NCBI RefSeq assembly: GCF_000956525.1
Contig: NZ_JYIW01000022.1
Span: forward strand, 62,001 to 126,000
Source: Microbacterium oxydans
GTDB taxonomy: Bacteria > Actinomycetota > Actinomycetes > Actinomycetales > Microbacteriaceae
DNA: 64,000 nucleotides
Direction: 5' to 3'
Shown here: positions 45,754 to 55,361 of the stretch, one piece after another
Position numbering within the stretch: position 1 is the first letter of the stretch
How the letters are laid out: the number at the start of each line of letters is the position of its first letter
Translations under genes and position numbers: made by a program
The notes under the pieces: generated by a model
Databases searched by the model: none
Seen by the model: the letters and a program-made list of their open reading frames with translations, nothing else
Told to the model about the DNA's origin: nothing

Positions 45754-45822
45754 CACACGGCGGAGGCCGGGCTCCGGCCACCGATATGCTGGCGTCGCTC
45801 AGCCTTCTGAACCGGAGAACAC

Positions 45823-46323
45823 ATGCCAGACGAGACGCGATCACGCCGTTCCATGCCCGACGTCTCACGACGCACCCTGCTGCAGGCGTCCGCCTGGTCC
45901 GTACCGGTGCTCGCCGTCGCTGTCAGCGCCCCGAACGCTGCAGCCAGCGTGGCCGGCGCGACGCTCACGCCGACGGTCAACCGCAATTCCGACGACGGGA
46001 GCTTCCGGGACTACCGCGTGGACTTCGTGCTCACGGGCCCTGACCTTCCCGCCGTCGTCAACATCGAGTGGATCCCCGCCGACACGACCACCTGGGGACT
46101 CTTCGACCAGAGCGTCAACCTCGCCTACCTGTCCGGTGATTTCACCTCCGGTGCGATCTACCAGCTCGCCACCCCGACGGCGAGCTTCTGGCTGCAGACG
46201 ACGACCCCTGTCCTGTCGGGCATCACGCCGTACACGGTTCGTGCCGTCGACCCCGCGACATCCACCGTGATCGCCACCGTCACGCTGACCTTCACCGGCA
46301 ACGAGCCCGTCGACGCCGACTGA
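45823..46323 (+). CDS. Tat-exported small protein, unknown function
   Basis: 166 residues. The twin-arginine signal is SRRTLLQ (15-21) followed by a hydrophobic stretch to about residue 38, with a probable AxA-like cleavage near NAAAS. The mature part, about 125 residues, is rich in Thr, Ser and beta-branched residues and looks like an immunoglobulin-like all-beta domain; it has no cysteines. A GGAG site precedes the ATG. It follows the siderophore reductase by 69 bases but has its own possible TATGCT -10, so membership of the operon is unclear. Confidence 0.75.
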   Translation: MPDETRSRRSMPDVSRRTLLQASAWSVPVLAVAVSAPNAAASVAGATLTPTVNRNSDDGSFRDYRVDFVLTGPDLPAVVNIEWIPADTTTWGLFDQSVNLAYLSGDFTSGAIYQLATPTASFWLQTTTPVLSGITPYTVRAVDPATSTVIATVTLTFTGNEPVDAD

Positions 46324-46416
46324 CCCGACGCTGCTGCGGCGGCAACACCGGAAGCGGCTCGTGTCCGCATGTGAACCCAAGAGTCGTCCACCCTCGCCCG
46401 CATGTGGGAGCGGCCC

Positions 46417-46422
46417 TACGCT
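46417..46422 (+). promoter_or_regulatory. -10 element (TACGCT) of selO, leaderless
   Basis: It ends six bases before ATG 46429. Confidence 0.65.
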
Positions 46423-46428
46423 TCCGGC

Positions 46429-47940
46429 ATGACTGATGACGCTCTGCTGATGGGACCGGATCATCGGGGTGCCGCACTCGACGAGCAGCCTCCGCTACTC
46501 GAGCATGTCTGGGCGACGTCCTTTCCGGAGCTGTCCCGTCAGGTATCCCCTGTCCGACCCCCGAAGCCGCAGCTGCTGGTGCTGAATGAGGACGTCGCGC
46601 GCGGCCTCGACCTCGACCCCGCGTTCCTGCGGTCGGCTTCGGGCGTGCAGTTCCTCACCGGTGCGTCGCCGGGAACGGATGCCGCGGCGGTCGCCCAGGT
46701 GTATGCGGGCCACCAATGGGGTGTCTTCCAGCCGATCCTCGGCGACGGGCGTGCAGCGTTGCTCGGCGAGCGCCGCGGACGCGATGGACGACTCCACGAC
46801 GTGCACCTGAAGGGCATCGGCCCCACCTCGATGTCTCGCGTCGACGGCTTCGCCGCGCTCGGACCGATGCTGCGGGAACTTCTGATGGGCGAGGCGATGC
46901 ATGCGCTCGGCGTTCCGACGACCAGGGCGCTGGCTGTCGTCGGCACGGGTGCTCCTCGCGCCCATGGCGGTCAGGTGCTGCCCGGTGCCGTGCTGGCCCG
47001 CACGGCCACCAGCCATGTGCGATTCGGCTCCTTCGAGTACGCACGAGCACAGGACGACCAGGCACTGCTCCGCCGTATCGCTGATCACGTCATCGCCCGC
47101 CACTATCCGCACGCGGCGGACGCCGAGCATCCGTACCGAGCGTTCCTCAGCGAGATCGTGGATGCCGTTGCCGCCCTCACCGCAGACTGGATGCGCACCG
47201 GTTTCGTGCACGGTGTGCTCAGCACCGACAACGTCCTGGTGTCGGCTGAGACCATCGACTACGGCCCGTGCGCCTTCGTGGACGAGTACGACCCGCGCGC
47301 CTCGTTCAGCTCCCTCGACACGAGCGGCCGCTACGCCTACGAACGGCAGCCGTCGATCATGCGGTGGAACCTCGGGCGGCTCGGCCATGCGCTCGCACCG
47401 CTGCTGGCGGATGACCCCGTCGTCGGCGCGACGGTCGCGGACGAACTCGTCGACACCTTCGACGCGCGTTACCGGGTGCGCTGGGCGGCGGTGTTCCGCG
47501 CCAAGCTCGGCCTGCACGATCAGGTCGATGCGCTGCTCACCGCCACGCTGGCAGAGGACGCGCTGCGCCTGCTCGCCGCGCACAGGGTCGACTTCACCGG
47601 GTTCTGGCGTGACCTCGCCGCAGCCGCCGACGGCGACGAGCGGCCGGTCCGCGGACGGTTCCTCGGCGCGGTCGCCGAGCTCGATGCCTGGCTGGCGAGG
47701 TGGAGCACGCTGGCGCCCGACCCGGCACGCATCCGCCGCAGCAACCCGCTGTACATCGCTCGTAACCACGTCGTCGAGGAGGTGCTGCAGGCCGCGACCG
47801 AGGGCGACCTCGGTCCCTTCGAGCGACTGCTCGATCTGCTGCGCGATCCCTACACGGAGCGGGAGGGCCGCGAGTACGAGCGCTTCACCTGGCCGGCGCC
47901 CGAGGGCGCACCACGGCACCAGACGTTCTGCGGCACCTGA
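46429..47940 (+). CDS. selO: Protein adenylyltransferase SelO
   Basis: 503 residues, the YdiU/SelO pseudokinase family that transfers AMP to proteins and protects against oxidative stress. Signatures are YAGHQWGVFQPILGDGRAALLGE, DVHLKGIGPTSMSR-like glycine/lysine region, GVLSTDNV and DYGPCAFVDEYDP. The C-terminus ends in CGT, a Cys near the position held by selenocysteine in eukaryotic SelO. ATG 46429 is six bases after TACGCT; an ATG at 46402 overlaps that promoter and is rejected. It converges with the next gene 15 bases away. Confidence 0.94.
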   Translation: MTDDALLMGPDHRGAALDEQPPLLEHVWATSFPELSRQVSPVRPPKPQLLVLNEDVARGLDLDPAFLRSASGVQFLTGASPGTDAAAVAQVYAGHQWGVFQPILGDGRAALLGERRGRDGRLHDVHLKGIGPTSMSRVDGFAALGPMLRELLMGEAMHALGVPTTRALAVVGTGAPRAHGGQVLPGAVLARTATSHVRFGSFEYARAQDDQALLRRIADHVIARHYPHAADAEHPYRAFLSEIVDAVAALTADWMRTGFVHGVLSTDNVLVSAETIDYGPCAFVDEYDPRASFSSLDTSGRYAYERQPSIMRWNLGRLGHALAPLLADDPVVGATVADELVDTFDARYRVRWAAVFRAKLGLHDQVDALLTATLAEDALRLLAAHRVDFTGFWRDLAAAADGDERPVRGRFLGAVAELDAWLARWSTLAPDPARIRRSNPLYIARNHVVEEVLQAATEGDLGPFERLLDLLRDPYTEREGREYERFTWPAPEGAPRHQTFCGT

Positions 47941-47955
47941 CTCCCGGGCCGCGAC

Positions 47956-49875
47956 TCAGCGAAGCACGAGCCGGCTTCCCGCATCAGCAGCCGCGGCAGA
48001 CCGGAGCTGTGCGGCGATCGCACCGGCGACGCGATCCGTATGCCGCAAAGAGAGCGAGTCCGACCGCGGCCTGGTGAACGCTCCGGCCTCGGTCGACGAG
48101 GTGAACGGCCCGATGCCGAAGAGCGCGGCCGAGGCTGAGCCGTCCGGCGCGATCAGGCGACCGTCCGCATCCACTTCGATCCGCCCGAGCGACCCCTCGA
48201 ACACGGCATCCGCGACCCACAGCTCTCGTCCGTGCGTCGTGGCGAGCTCGCGGAGCACCGCGTTCTCGCTCACCGCCGCCCCAGAGCCGGGCAACCACGC
48301 ATCGACCAGCGCCAGGGCGACGGTCTCGCCGGGAACCCGCGGGCTCGACGCGACATAGCCGCGGTCGGGGTCGATCCGCACCTCGACATCTGGGCCGAGG
48401 AAGCGGACGATGCCGGCGCGCGCGAGCGCGAGCAGCTCGTCGAGCCGGTGCGCGGGCGGCCCACTGGCGACGTAGCTGAAGAAGGTGTGCCAGGTGACCG
48501 GCAGGTCGACGATCCGGGAACGCGCACTCCAGCGCGCCGGCGGCACATCGGCGAGCGACATGAACGAGAGCAGGATCGCGATGAACAGCGCCTGGGAACT
48601 GCTGTGCTCCTGCCGGGTGCGCAGGAGCACGTCGTCGGCGATGTGTCGACGGACGCGCTCCTGCAGCTCGTCATCGGTCGCGAAGACCTCATCGCCGAAC
48701 GGTCGGTCGAGGGCTGGAACGTCGAAGCGGTCGAGCGGATCCGGCACGAACCGCTCGACAGCCAGCCGCAGCGCGCCGACATCGGCCGCGTGCGCGCGCA
48801 GGACCTCGCGGAACTCCGCCCATGTCCCGACGACGCGCTCCGGATGCCCCGTGAAGAGTTCGCGATAGTGCCCCCAGGCCAGTTCCTCGGTGATGAGCGG
48901 CCAGATGTCCTGGGCGAAGTCGACGGGCCCCGGCCGGGCGAGCAGCCGTGCGATCGTCTCCTTCGTCACCACCTCGAGCCGGGGTGCATCACCCTGGATC
49001 ACGGATGACACCTTCGAGCGATACGGCACACCGCGGCGCGAGCCGATGTGCAGCCGCGGTTCGGCCCCTGAGGGCTCGTACCGGAGGGATCCGTCGACCT
49101 CGCGCACGAACCGACCGCCGCGCCCCTCGGCGAGGAGCACGACCAGGTCGACGGCGGCGAGGCCCATTCCGCGCACGATGACATCCTGCCCCGGCGCCAA
49201 CGCGGAGAGATCGGCATCGGCGGTGAAGGCCGGTGGCACGTAGGTCAGACCCGCACGACCAGCGGCATCGATCAGGGCAGCGGTCTGCCCGGCAGGCTGG
49301 CGTCCGGTGTGGCCGAGCGCGTAGACGACGAGATCGGCCGACAGCTCGTCGCCGGAGACGAGCGAGACGACGTGTCCGCCACCGCCATCACGGACCCCGA
49401 CGACGGTGTCTTCGACCCAGCGCACCGTGACCCCCGATGGGGCGTCCGCGACCGTGCTCCGCCAGAACCAGTCGAGGTAGTGGCTCTGCAGCCGCCTGGT
49501 CGGGAAGCTCGTGCCCTGCAACGCCCGCAGCTCATCCGAGACCTGCGGATCCTCGATCCCGACCTCCGGCAGCCGTCCATCTCGCACCAGCTCAGCCCAT
49601 TCGATCAGCGAAGGACCAGGGCGGACGGGACCGTCGATCGTGCAGGTGTCGTCGGTGAACACCGTGACGTCCTGCGCCATCGAGTTGAGCTTCAGCAGCG
49701 CCGACTGATCGCGCCGCCAGATGCGGCCGGCGCCGGGCGGATGCGGGTCGACGAGGGTCACGTCGAGCGCCGGCGCGTGCTCGCCGAACCGCGCGAACAG
49801 TCGCTCGAGCAGCATGACGGCCCGCGGACCGGCGCCGACGAACACGACCCGCTGCGGGGCATCCGACACGGTCAT
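47956..49875 (-). CDS. FAD/NAD(P)-binding protein of the monooxygenase cluster
   Basis: 639 residues. The N-terminal Rossmann motif is FVGAGPRAV (12-20), followed by the NAD_binding_9-type pattern VTLVDPHPPGAGRIWR and LKLNSMAQDVTVF. Later parts (VVYALGHTG, VIVRGMGLAAVDLVVLLAEG) continue the two-dinucleotide fold. It may supply or use reduced flavin with the LLM enzymes. ATG 49875 overlaps the LLM-A gene by four bases. The substrate is unknown. Confidence 0.88.
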   Translation of the reverse strand: MTVSDAPQRVVFVGAGPRAVMLLERLFARFGEHAPALDVTLVDPHPPGAGRIWRRDQSALLKLNSMAQDVTVFTDDTCTIDGPVRPGPSLIEWAELVRDGRLPEVGIEDPQVSDELRALQGTSFPTRRLQSHYLDWFWRSTVADAPSGVTVRWVEDTVVGVRDGGGGHVVSLVSGDELSADLVVYALGHTGRQPAGQTAALIDAAGRAGLTYVPPAFTADADLSALAPGQDVIVRGMGLAAVDLVVLLAEGRGGRFVREVDGSLRYEPSGAEPRLHIGSRRGVPYRSKVSSVIQGDAPRLEVVTKETIARLLARPGPVDFAQDIWPLITEELAWGHYRELFTGHPERVVGTWAEFREVLRAHAADVGALRLAVERFVPDPLDRFDVPALDRPFGDEVFATDDELQERVRRHIADDVLLRTRQEHSSSQALFIAILLSFMSLADVPPARWSARSRIVDLPVTWHTFFSYVASGPPAHRLDELLALARAGIVRFLGPDVEVRIDPDRGYVASSPRVPGETVALALVDAWLPGSGAAVSENAVLRELATTHGRELWVADAVFEGSLGRIEVDADGRLIAPDGSASAALFGIGPFTSSTEAGAFTRPRSDSLSLRHTDRVAGAIAAQLRSAAAADAGSRLVLR

Positions 49876-51230
49876 CCGCCCACGGGGAGCGGCACCGCCG
49901 GTGTGACCGGCGGCAGACCCAGCAGATCGTGCAGCGTCGCGCCATCCTCGTAGGACTCCCGGTACGTGCCCCGCTCCTGCAGCAACGGGATCACCCGGTC
50001 GGTGAATTCGTCGAGGCCGTGCGGGGTCACGTGACCGACCACGGTGAACCCGTCGGTCGCGCGCTCCTGCACGTATCGGTCGATCTCGGACGCGATGACG
50101 TCGGGGGTCCCCACGAACGTGTGGTTCGCCGTCAGCCGGATGACCAGCTCGCGGATGCTGAGGTTCTCGGCCACCGCGGTCTCGCGCAGCTTCGTGATGC
50201 GCGAGCGCACCGCCGCATGGCGGTTCGCGAAGCCCTGCGCCGACTCGGGGCCGGTGTCTGGCTCGACGTCGGGCAACGGCCCGTCGGGGTCGTAGCCGCT
50301 GAAGTCGCGATTCCACACCTGCTCGAGGTAGGTGATCGCGGTCTCCGGCCGCACCTGCGCGAGCGCGATCTCCCGCGAGCGCTCCTGCGCCTCGGCAAGG
50401 GTGTCGCCGAGCACGAAGGTCGCGGCGGGCAGGATCTTCAGCGACTCCTCCGTGCGACCGTGCGCTGCGAGCCGCCCCTTCACGTCGCGGTAGAACTCCT
50501 GGGCATCCTCGAACTCGGTGTGCAGCGAGAAGATCACGTCGGCATGCGCTGTCGCGAAGTCCCGGCCGTCGGCCGAGTCGCCCGCCTGCACGATGACCGG
50601 CCGCCCCTGCGGCGAAGCCGGCACGTCGAACAGCGCATCGACGTCGAACAGCCGGGTGTCGTGCCTCACGCGGGAGACACCTCGCTCGTCGAGGAAGACG
50701 CCGGTGTCGGCATCCGCCACGATCGCGTCCGGCCGCCAGGACGCCCACAGCTGCTTGGAGAGCTCGGCGAACTCCGACGCCCTCGTGTAGCGGTCGGCAT
50801 GGTCGAGGTAGCCGCCCCGGCGGAAGTTCGCTCCGTGGAACGCATCCGAGCTCGTGACCGCGTTCCAGCCGGCACGGCCGCCCGACAGCAGATCGAGCGT
50901 GCCCAGCTGACGAGCCAGCTCGAAGGGTTCGTTGAACGTGGTGCTCAACGTGCCGACCAGGCCGATGTGCTCGGTGACCGCTGCGAGCGCCGCCAGGATC
51001 GCGAGCGTGTTCGGGCGTCCGAGCACGTCGAGCTCGTGGATCTGACCCCGGTGCTCGCGCAGCCGCAGCCCCTCGGCGAGGAAGAGGTAGTCGAACACCC
51101 CGCGCTCGGCCGTGCGGGCGAAGTACTCGAACGAGGAGAAGTCGATCTGGCTGCCGGCGGCCGGGTCGGTCCAGACGGTCGTGTTGTTCACGCCGGGGAA
51201 GTGCGCAGCGAGATGGATCTGCCTGGTCAT
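49872..51230 (-). CDS. LLM flavin monooxygenase, NtaA/SnaA/DszA type (LLM-A1)
   Basis: 452 residues; TIM-barrel luciferase-like monooxygenase that uses reduced FMN and oxygen. Typical motifs are HLAAHFPGVNNTTVW, GLVGTLSTTFNEPFELARQL, LLSGGRAGWNAVTS, ANFRRGGYL and FVGTPDVIASEIDRYVQE. This subfamily cleaves C-S or C-N bonds in sulfonates, sulfones and aminocarboxylates. It is a paralogue of the gene at 61100. It overlaps both neighbours by four bases. Confidence 0.93.
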   Translation of the reverse strand: MTRQIHLAAHFPGVNNTTVWTDPAAGSQIDFSSFEYFARTAERGVFDYLFLAEGLRLREHRGQIHELDVLGRPNTLAILAALAAVTEHIGLVGTLSTTFNEPFELARQLGTLDLLSGGRAGWNAVTSSDAFHGANFRRGGYLDHADRYTRASEFAELSKQLWASWRPDAIVADADTGVFLDERGVSRVRHDTRLFDVDALFDVPASPQGRPVIVQAGDSADGRDFATAHADVIFSLHTEFEDAQEFYRDVKGRLAAHGRTEESLKILPAATFVLGDTLAEAQERSREIALAQVRPETAITYLEQVWNRDFSGYDPDGPLPDVEPDTGPESAQGFANRHAAVRSRITKLRETAVAENLSIRELVIRLTANHTFVGTPDVIASEIDRYVQERATDGFTVVGHVTPHGLDEFTDRVIPLLQERGTYRESYEDGATLHDLLGLPPVTPAVPLPVGG

Positions 51231-52429
51231 GCCGAGACCTCCTGTCGGGCGTAGCGACTCGCGCGCAGCGGCAGCCCGAGTCGTTCGCGGAGTGTGGATG
51301 CGCCGTTGTCCTCGTGGAGCACGCCCGCCGCGGTCGCGCGCGGCACGACGCCGTCGACGATCGCGTCGAGGTCGGCCGGCAATCGAGCCGGACGCAGGCG
51401 GATGCCGTCGACACCGGCCTCGGCGAATGCGCGCAACTCGTCCACCACGTCGTCAGCGGTGCCGACGACGACACGGGCATCGGTGCTCAGCGCGTCGCGC
51501 GCCTCGAGTCGAGCCCACGCGGCGCGCGCGGCATCCGCCGTGTCCTCGATGAGCACCACGAGATCGACGAACACGCGCAGTGGCTCAGACTCGCTGCGCA
51601 CCTCGTCGATCGCCGTCCCGATCTCGGACAGGATGCCGGTGGTCTCGGCAGCGTCGGACGGCGTGATGAAGACGAGGTCGGCGTGCTCGGCGGCGAACCG
51701 GTACGGGATCGTCTGGTGGGCGAGCGCGGTGATGAGCGGCTGCCCCTGCGGCGAGCGCGGCACGATCGATGCACCGGTGATCGAGAAGAACTCGCCCTCG
51801 AACTCGATGTTGTGCACGCGCTCGCGGTCGAGGAAGCGCCCGGTCGCGAGGTCGCGGATGATCGCGTCGTCCTCCCAGGAGTCGGTGAGTCTGCGGATGG
51901 CCTCGACGACCTCGCCGGCTTCGCGGAAGGCGGCGGTCCAAGCAGCGTCGTCCTCGACACGACCGGATGCCGGGAACCCGTCCGGTCCGTCGCTGCGACG
52001 ACCGAAGTTCGCACGCTCGGCAGCGGATGATCCGGCGACGATGCGTGCGCCCGCTCGCCCGCCGCTGGCGTGATCGAGCGTCTGGAGGCCGGTGGCGAGA
52101 TGGAACGGCTCCGGATGCGTCGTCGTCACGGTCGGCACCAGTCCGATGCGGCGCGTGAGCGGTGCCAGGTACGAGGCCAGCAGCACCGCGTCGAGGCGGC
52201 CGCGCACGCGATCCGTGCGGGGCTCGGCGTCATCACTCCCCCGGTCACCGAACGAGAGCGCGTCCTCGATCGTGACGAAGGTGATCCCCGCGTCGTCAGC
52301 GGCTCGGACGAGGTCGCGCCAGTACCTGGCGGAGGTGAGCTCGCCCGGCCGTGCGGTGGGCTCGCGCCACGCGGCCGGGTGCCAGCCGGCTCCGGCCAAC
52401 GCGACGGAGAGGTGCAGTCGATCGGTCAT
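51227..52429 (-). CDS. LLM flavin monooxygenase, short type (LLM-B1)
   Basis: 400 residues. Starts MTDRLHLSVALAGAGWHPAA; includes GLVPTVTTTHPEPFHLATGLQTLDHASGGRAG and IVPRSPQGQPLITALAHQ. It is closely similar to the gene at 59879 in length, start and motifs, so the two are duplicates. It probably acts with LLM-A1. The start at 52429 is one base after the GNAT stop; the longer frame lies in the GNAT gene. Confidence 0.92.
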   Translation of the reverse strand: MTDRLHLSVALAGAGWHPAAWREPTARPGELTSARYWRDLVRAADDAGITFVTIEDALSFGDRGSDDAEPRTDRVRGRLDAVLLASYLAPLTRRIGLVPTVTTTHPEPFHLATGLQTLDHASGGRAGARIVAGSSAAERANFGRRSDGPDGFPASGRVEDDAAWTAAFREAGEVVEAIRRLTDSWEDDAIIRDLATGRFLDRERVHNIEFEGEFFSITGASIVPRSPQGQPLITALAHQTIPYRFAAEHADLVFITPSDAAETTGILSEIGTAIDEVRSESEPLRVFVDLVVLIEDTADAARAAWARLEARDALSTDARVVVGTADDVVDELRAFAEAGVDGIRLRPARLPADLDAIVDGVVPRATAAGVLHEDNGASTLRERLGLPLRASRYARQEVSA

Positions 52430-52430
52430 C

Positions 52431-53147
52431 TCAGGCTCCTTCCACCGGCGTGCGCACTGACGAGAACGTCGTGTGGCGACGCAGCGTGAAGCCCAGTCGC
52501 TCGTACACGGCGATCGCGCCGACGTTCGTGGCGGCCGCGTGCAGGAGCGCCCGGTCGCCGCGCTCCTGGATGTGGAAGGCAACATCGAGCACGAGTCGAG
52601 ACGCCAGTCCCTGCCCGCGGAAGGCGGCATCGGTCGCGACAGCGCTGATCTCGGTCCAGCCTTCCGGATGCAGACGCTCACCGGCCATCGCGATCAGCGC
52701 GCCGTCCCGGCGGATGCCGATGTAGCGTCCCAGCTGGTAGGTGCGCGGGCGGAAGGGGCCCGGCTGATTCCGCTCCACGAGCGCGAGCATCTCGGGCACG
52801 TCATCGGCGCCGAGCACGATCGCCTCGTCGTCCGGGCGCGGCCGCAGCGCATCCGTCTCGACCAGTTGCACCCCGTCACCGCGTCCGAGCGTCTCCCAGC
52901 CCTCAGGCGGCAGCTCCTCCGTGCTGGAGAGCCCGACCTCGGCACCGGGACCGACGAGTTCGGCCAGCGCATCCCACACGCGAGGGTCGTCCCACGTGCG
53001 GACGGCGACGAACGGTGCGACATCGGCCGGGTACTGCCGCACGAGGTCGTCCCCGATCGCGAACCCGGCGTGCGGGCCCGTCAGCGCGTGCCACGCCGGG
53101 TTGTCGAGGACGGCAGCATCCTGATGCGCGGAGATGGTCTGGCTCAT
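52431..53147 (-). CDS. GNAT family acetyltransferase
   Basis: 238 residues. The C-terminal GNAT fold has the acetyl-CoA motif FRGQGLASRLVLDVA and the following NVGAIAVYERLGF; the N-terminal 100 residues are less typical. First gene of the leftward monooxygenase unit; AAGGA lies eight bases before the ATG. It may detoxify or tag an amine product of the pathway; the substrate is unknown. Confidence 0.9.
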   Translation of the reverse strand: MSQTISAHQDAAVLDNPAWHALTGPHAGFAIGDDLVRQYPADVAPFVAVRTWDDPRVWDALAELVGPGAEVGLSSTEELPPEGWETLGRGDGVQLVETDALRPRPDDEAIVLGADDVPEMLALVERNQPGPFRPRTYQLGRYIGIRRDGALIAMAGERLHPEGWTEISAVATDAAFRGQGLASRLVLDVAFHIQERGDRALLHAAATNVGAIAVYERLGFTLRRHTTFSSVRTPVEGA

Positions 53148-53394
53148 TCTTCAATCCTTCGTGAGTGTGCTCTCGACGAGCTTGCGCCACCGCGAACCCC
53201 CGCAGGGCCGATGCCGTCATCGGAGTTCACATTCGCGGTTCACACCGGGGCTGACGGCCGCTGACCCGGCCCCGTATGACGCCCGGTGACATCGGATGAA
53301 CGTCGGTGACCCGCACCCTTCGCACTGTTTCCGGAACTGCGAACGTAGCCGTCTGCCGCGACCTGCGGCGATCGACGACGGGACGGGAATCGAC
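53148..53394. promoter_or_regulatory. Divergent control region of the monooxygenase/ABC locus
   Basis: The 247-base gap separates the leftward GNAT-LLM unit from the rightward ABC-LLM unit, so it must hold both promoters. Visible features are two direct GTTCAC words near 53225 and 53238, a CCGGGGC/GCCCCG inverted pair around 53245-53274, and the palindrome TTCCGGAA at 53329. No regulator gene lies alongside, and no promoter pair can be assigned with confidence. Confidence 0.5.
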
Positions 53395-54429
53395 ATGAAG
53401 CGCTACATCGGCAGACGTCTGCTGCAGGCTGTCGCGGTGCTGTGGGCCGCGTACACCGTGTCCTTCCTCGTGCTCTACGCCCTGCCTGCCGACCCGGTCC
53501 GCCTGCTCGCCGGCGGCGACGCGACCGATGTGTCCGCCGAGCAGCTGGACGCGCTGCGCGAGCGACTCGGGCTCGATCAGCCGCTCGTGGTGCAGTACAT
53601 CCAGAAGCTGGGCGAGGTGCTCCGCGGCGATCTCGGCGCCTCGATCGGCACCGGCCGACCAGTGACGACCATCCTCGCCGAAGCGATTCCGCCGACGGTC
53701 CAGATCGCCGCCGTCGGGTTCGTCATCGCGCTCGTCGTCGGCGGGGCGATCGCCTTCTTCGCCACCTTCACCAGAAGTCGCGCCCTGGCCGATGTCCTGA
53801 TCGGGCTGCCGCCGCTGGGCGTCGCGGTTCCATCGTTCTGGCTCGGACTGCTGCTCATCCAGTGGTTCTCATTCGCGATCCCGATCTTCCCTGCGGTCGG
53901 CGATGGCGGGGCGATCTCGATCGTGCTGCCGGCGATCACACTGGCGGTACCGACGTCGGCCACGATCGCCCAGCTGCTGGCCAAGAGCCTCGACACGACA
54001 CTGCGCGAGCCGTACATCGACACCGCGTGGGCGAAAGGGGCGTCTCGCACGCGAGTCCATGTGCGTCACGGACTCCGCAATGCGGCGCTGCCTGCGCTGA
54101 CGATGACCGGACTCATCGTCGGGCAACTGCTCTCCGGCACGGTCGTCACCGAGACCGTCTTCTCCCGCCCAGGCGTCGGCAGGGTCACCGCGACGGCGGT
54201 GCAGCAGCAGGACATCCCCGTCGTGCAGGGCGTGGTGCTGTTCGCCGCCGCGGTCTTCGTGCTCGCGAACCTCGTCGTCGACCTGATCTATCCGCTGCTC
54301 GACCCTCGGATCGTGCTCGCCGGTGCCCGACAGCGGCGGGGCCCGGCATCCACGGGCGCCGACCCGGCATCCGAGGCCACGTCTCTTCCCGATCAGCAGA
54401 CCCTCGAACCGACCGGAGGCGCACGATGA
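53395..54429 (+). CDS. Peptide/nickel-type ABC permease (DppB-like)
   Basis: 344 residues, six helices, with the DppB family features MKRYIGRRLLQAVAVLWAAY, a large first extracytoplasmic loop (QLDALRERLGLDQPL), and the EAA-like loop DTAWAKGASRTRVHVRHGLR. ATG 53395 has GGGA at correct spacing; the longer frame from 53296 has no site. First gene of the rightward unit. It overlaps the second permease by four bases. Confidence 0.94.
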   Translation: MKRYIGRRLLQAVAVLWAAYTVSFLVLYALPADPVRLLAGGDATDVSAEQLDALRERLGLDQPLVVQYIQKLGEVLRGDLGASIGTGRPVTTILAEAIPPTVQIAAVGFVIALVVGGAIAFFATFTRSRALADVLIGLPPLGVAVPSFWLGLLLIQWFSFAIPIFPAVGDGGAISIVLPAITLAVPTSATIAQLLAKSLDTTLREPYIDTAWAKGASRTRVHVRHGLRNAALPALTMTGLIVGQLLSGTVVTETVFSRPGVGRVTATAVQQQDIPVVQGVVLFAAAVFVLANLVVDLIYPLLDPRIVLAGARQRRGPASTGADPASEATSLPDQQTLEPTGGAR

Positions 54430-55361
54430 GCGAGACGACCGCCCTGCTGCCGGACGCCGCCGAACGCGCCGTCGACACCTTCGCCCTGACCTCCGCCGAC
54501 CGCTTCGAAGACGCAGTCGCCGACCGGGCGCACCGACCCCGCGCGCGCCGTCTGATCGGACTGCTGCGTCGTCCGGTGGTGCTGCTCGCGACGGTGTGGC
54601 TCGCCCTCATCGTGATCGCGGCGCTCTGGCCGGGGCTCCTCGCCCCCGGCGATCCGTTGCTCGGTGTTCCCGCCGACAAGCTGCAGGCCCCGTCGGCCGC
54701 ACACCTGTTCGGCACCGACCAGATCGGCCGTGACCTCTACACGCGCGTCGTGCACGGCACGCAGCTCACACTGTCGGCCGCCGCGATCGCGGTCGGCGGC
54801 GGGATGCTGGTCGGCGCACTGCTCGGCGTGATCGCCGGCTTCGCCGGAGGTCGGATCGACGAGCTGATCATGCGCGGCGCGGACGTGCTCCTGGCGATCC
54901 CCGGCCTGCTCCTCTCACTCGCGATCATCACGGCGCTCGGCTTCGGCACCGTGAACGTCGCGATCGCGGTCGGCGCGGCCAGCGTGGCATCCGTCGCCCG
55001 GATCATGCGCTCCGAGGTCCTCCGCGTGCGCTCCGCGCCATACGTCGAGGCAGCGCAGGCGTCGGGCAACCGATGGCTGCGGGTACTCGGTCGGCACGTG
55101 CTGCCGAACTCGCTCGGACCGGTGGTCGTGCTCTCGGTGCTGGAGCTCGGCGGCGCGATCCTCGCCGTCTCCTCGCTGAGCTTCCTCGGGTACGGCGCGC
55201 AGCCGCCGCTCGCCGAGTGGGGATCGCTCGTCTCCGGCGGTCGGGACTACCTGCGCTCTGCCTGGTGGCTGACGACCTTCCCCGGCATCGCGATCGCGCT
55301 CACCGTGCTGTCGGCGAACCGATTGTCGCGAGCGCTCGACTCGGATCGAGGTGTGCGATGA
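54426..55361 (+). CDS. Peptide/nickel-type ABC permease (DppC-like)
   Basis: 311 residues, six helices. FGTDQIGRDLYTRVVHGTQL and the EAA loop EAAQASGNRWLRVLGRHVLP are hallmarks of DppC/OppC. Residues 1-45 form a cytoplasmic head. It overlaps the neighbouring genes by four bases on each side. Confidence 0.94.
   Translation: MSETTALLPDAAERAVDTFALTSADRFEDAVADRAHRPRARRLIGLLRRPVVLLATVWLALIVIAALWPGLLAPGDPLLGVPADKLQAPSAAHLFGTDQIGRDLYTRVVHGTQLTLSAAAIAVGGGMLVGALLGVIAGFAGGRIDELIMRGADVLLAIPGLLLSLAIITALGFGTVNVAIAVGAASVASVARIMRSEVLRVRSAPYVEAAQASGNRWLRVLGRHVLPNSLGPVVVLSVLELGGAILAVSSLSFLGYGAQPPLAEWGSLVSGGRDYLRSAWWLTTFPGIAIALTVLSANRLSRALDSDRGVR

Noticed and set aside
49872..51480. Extension of the FAD-protein frame upstream of 49875 as one 1174-residue protein
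   Set aside because: The extension lies inside LLM-A1 in another frame and is Arg/Ala-rich; the ATGA overlap at 49872-49875 marks the true boundary.
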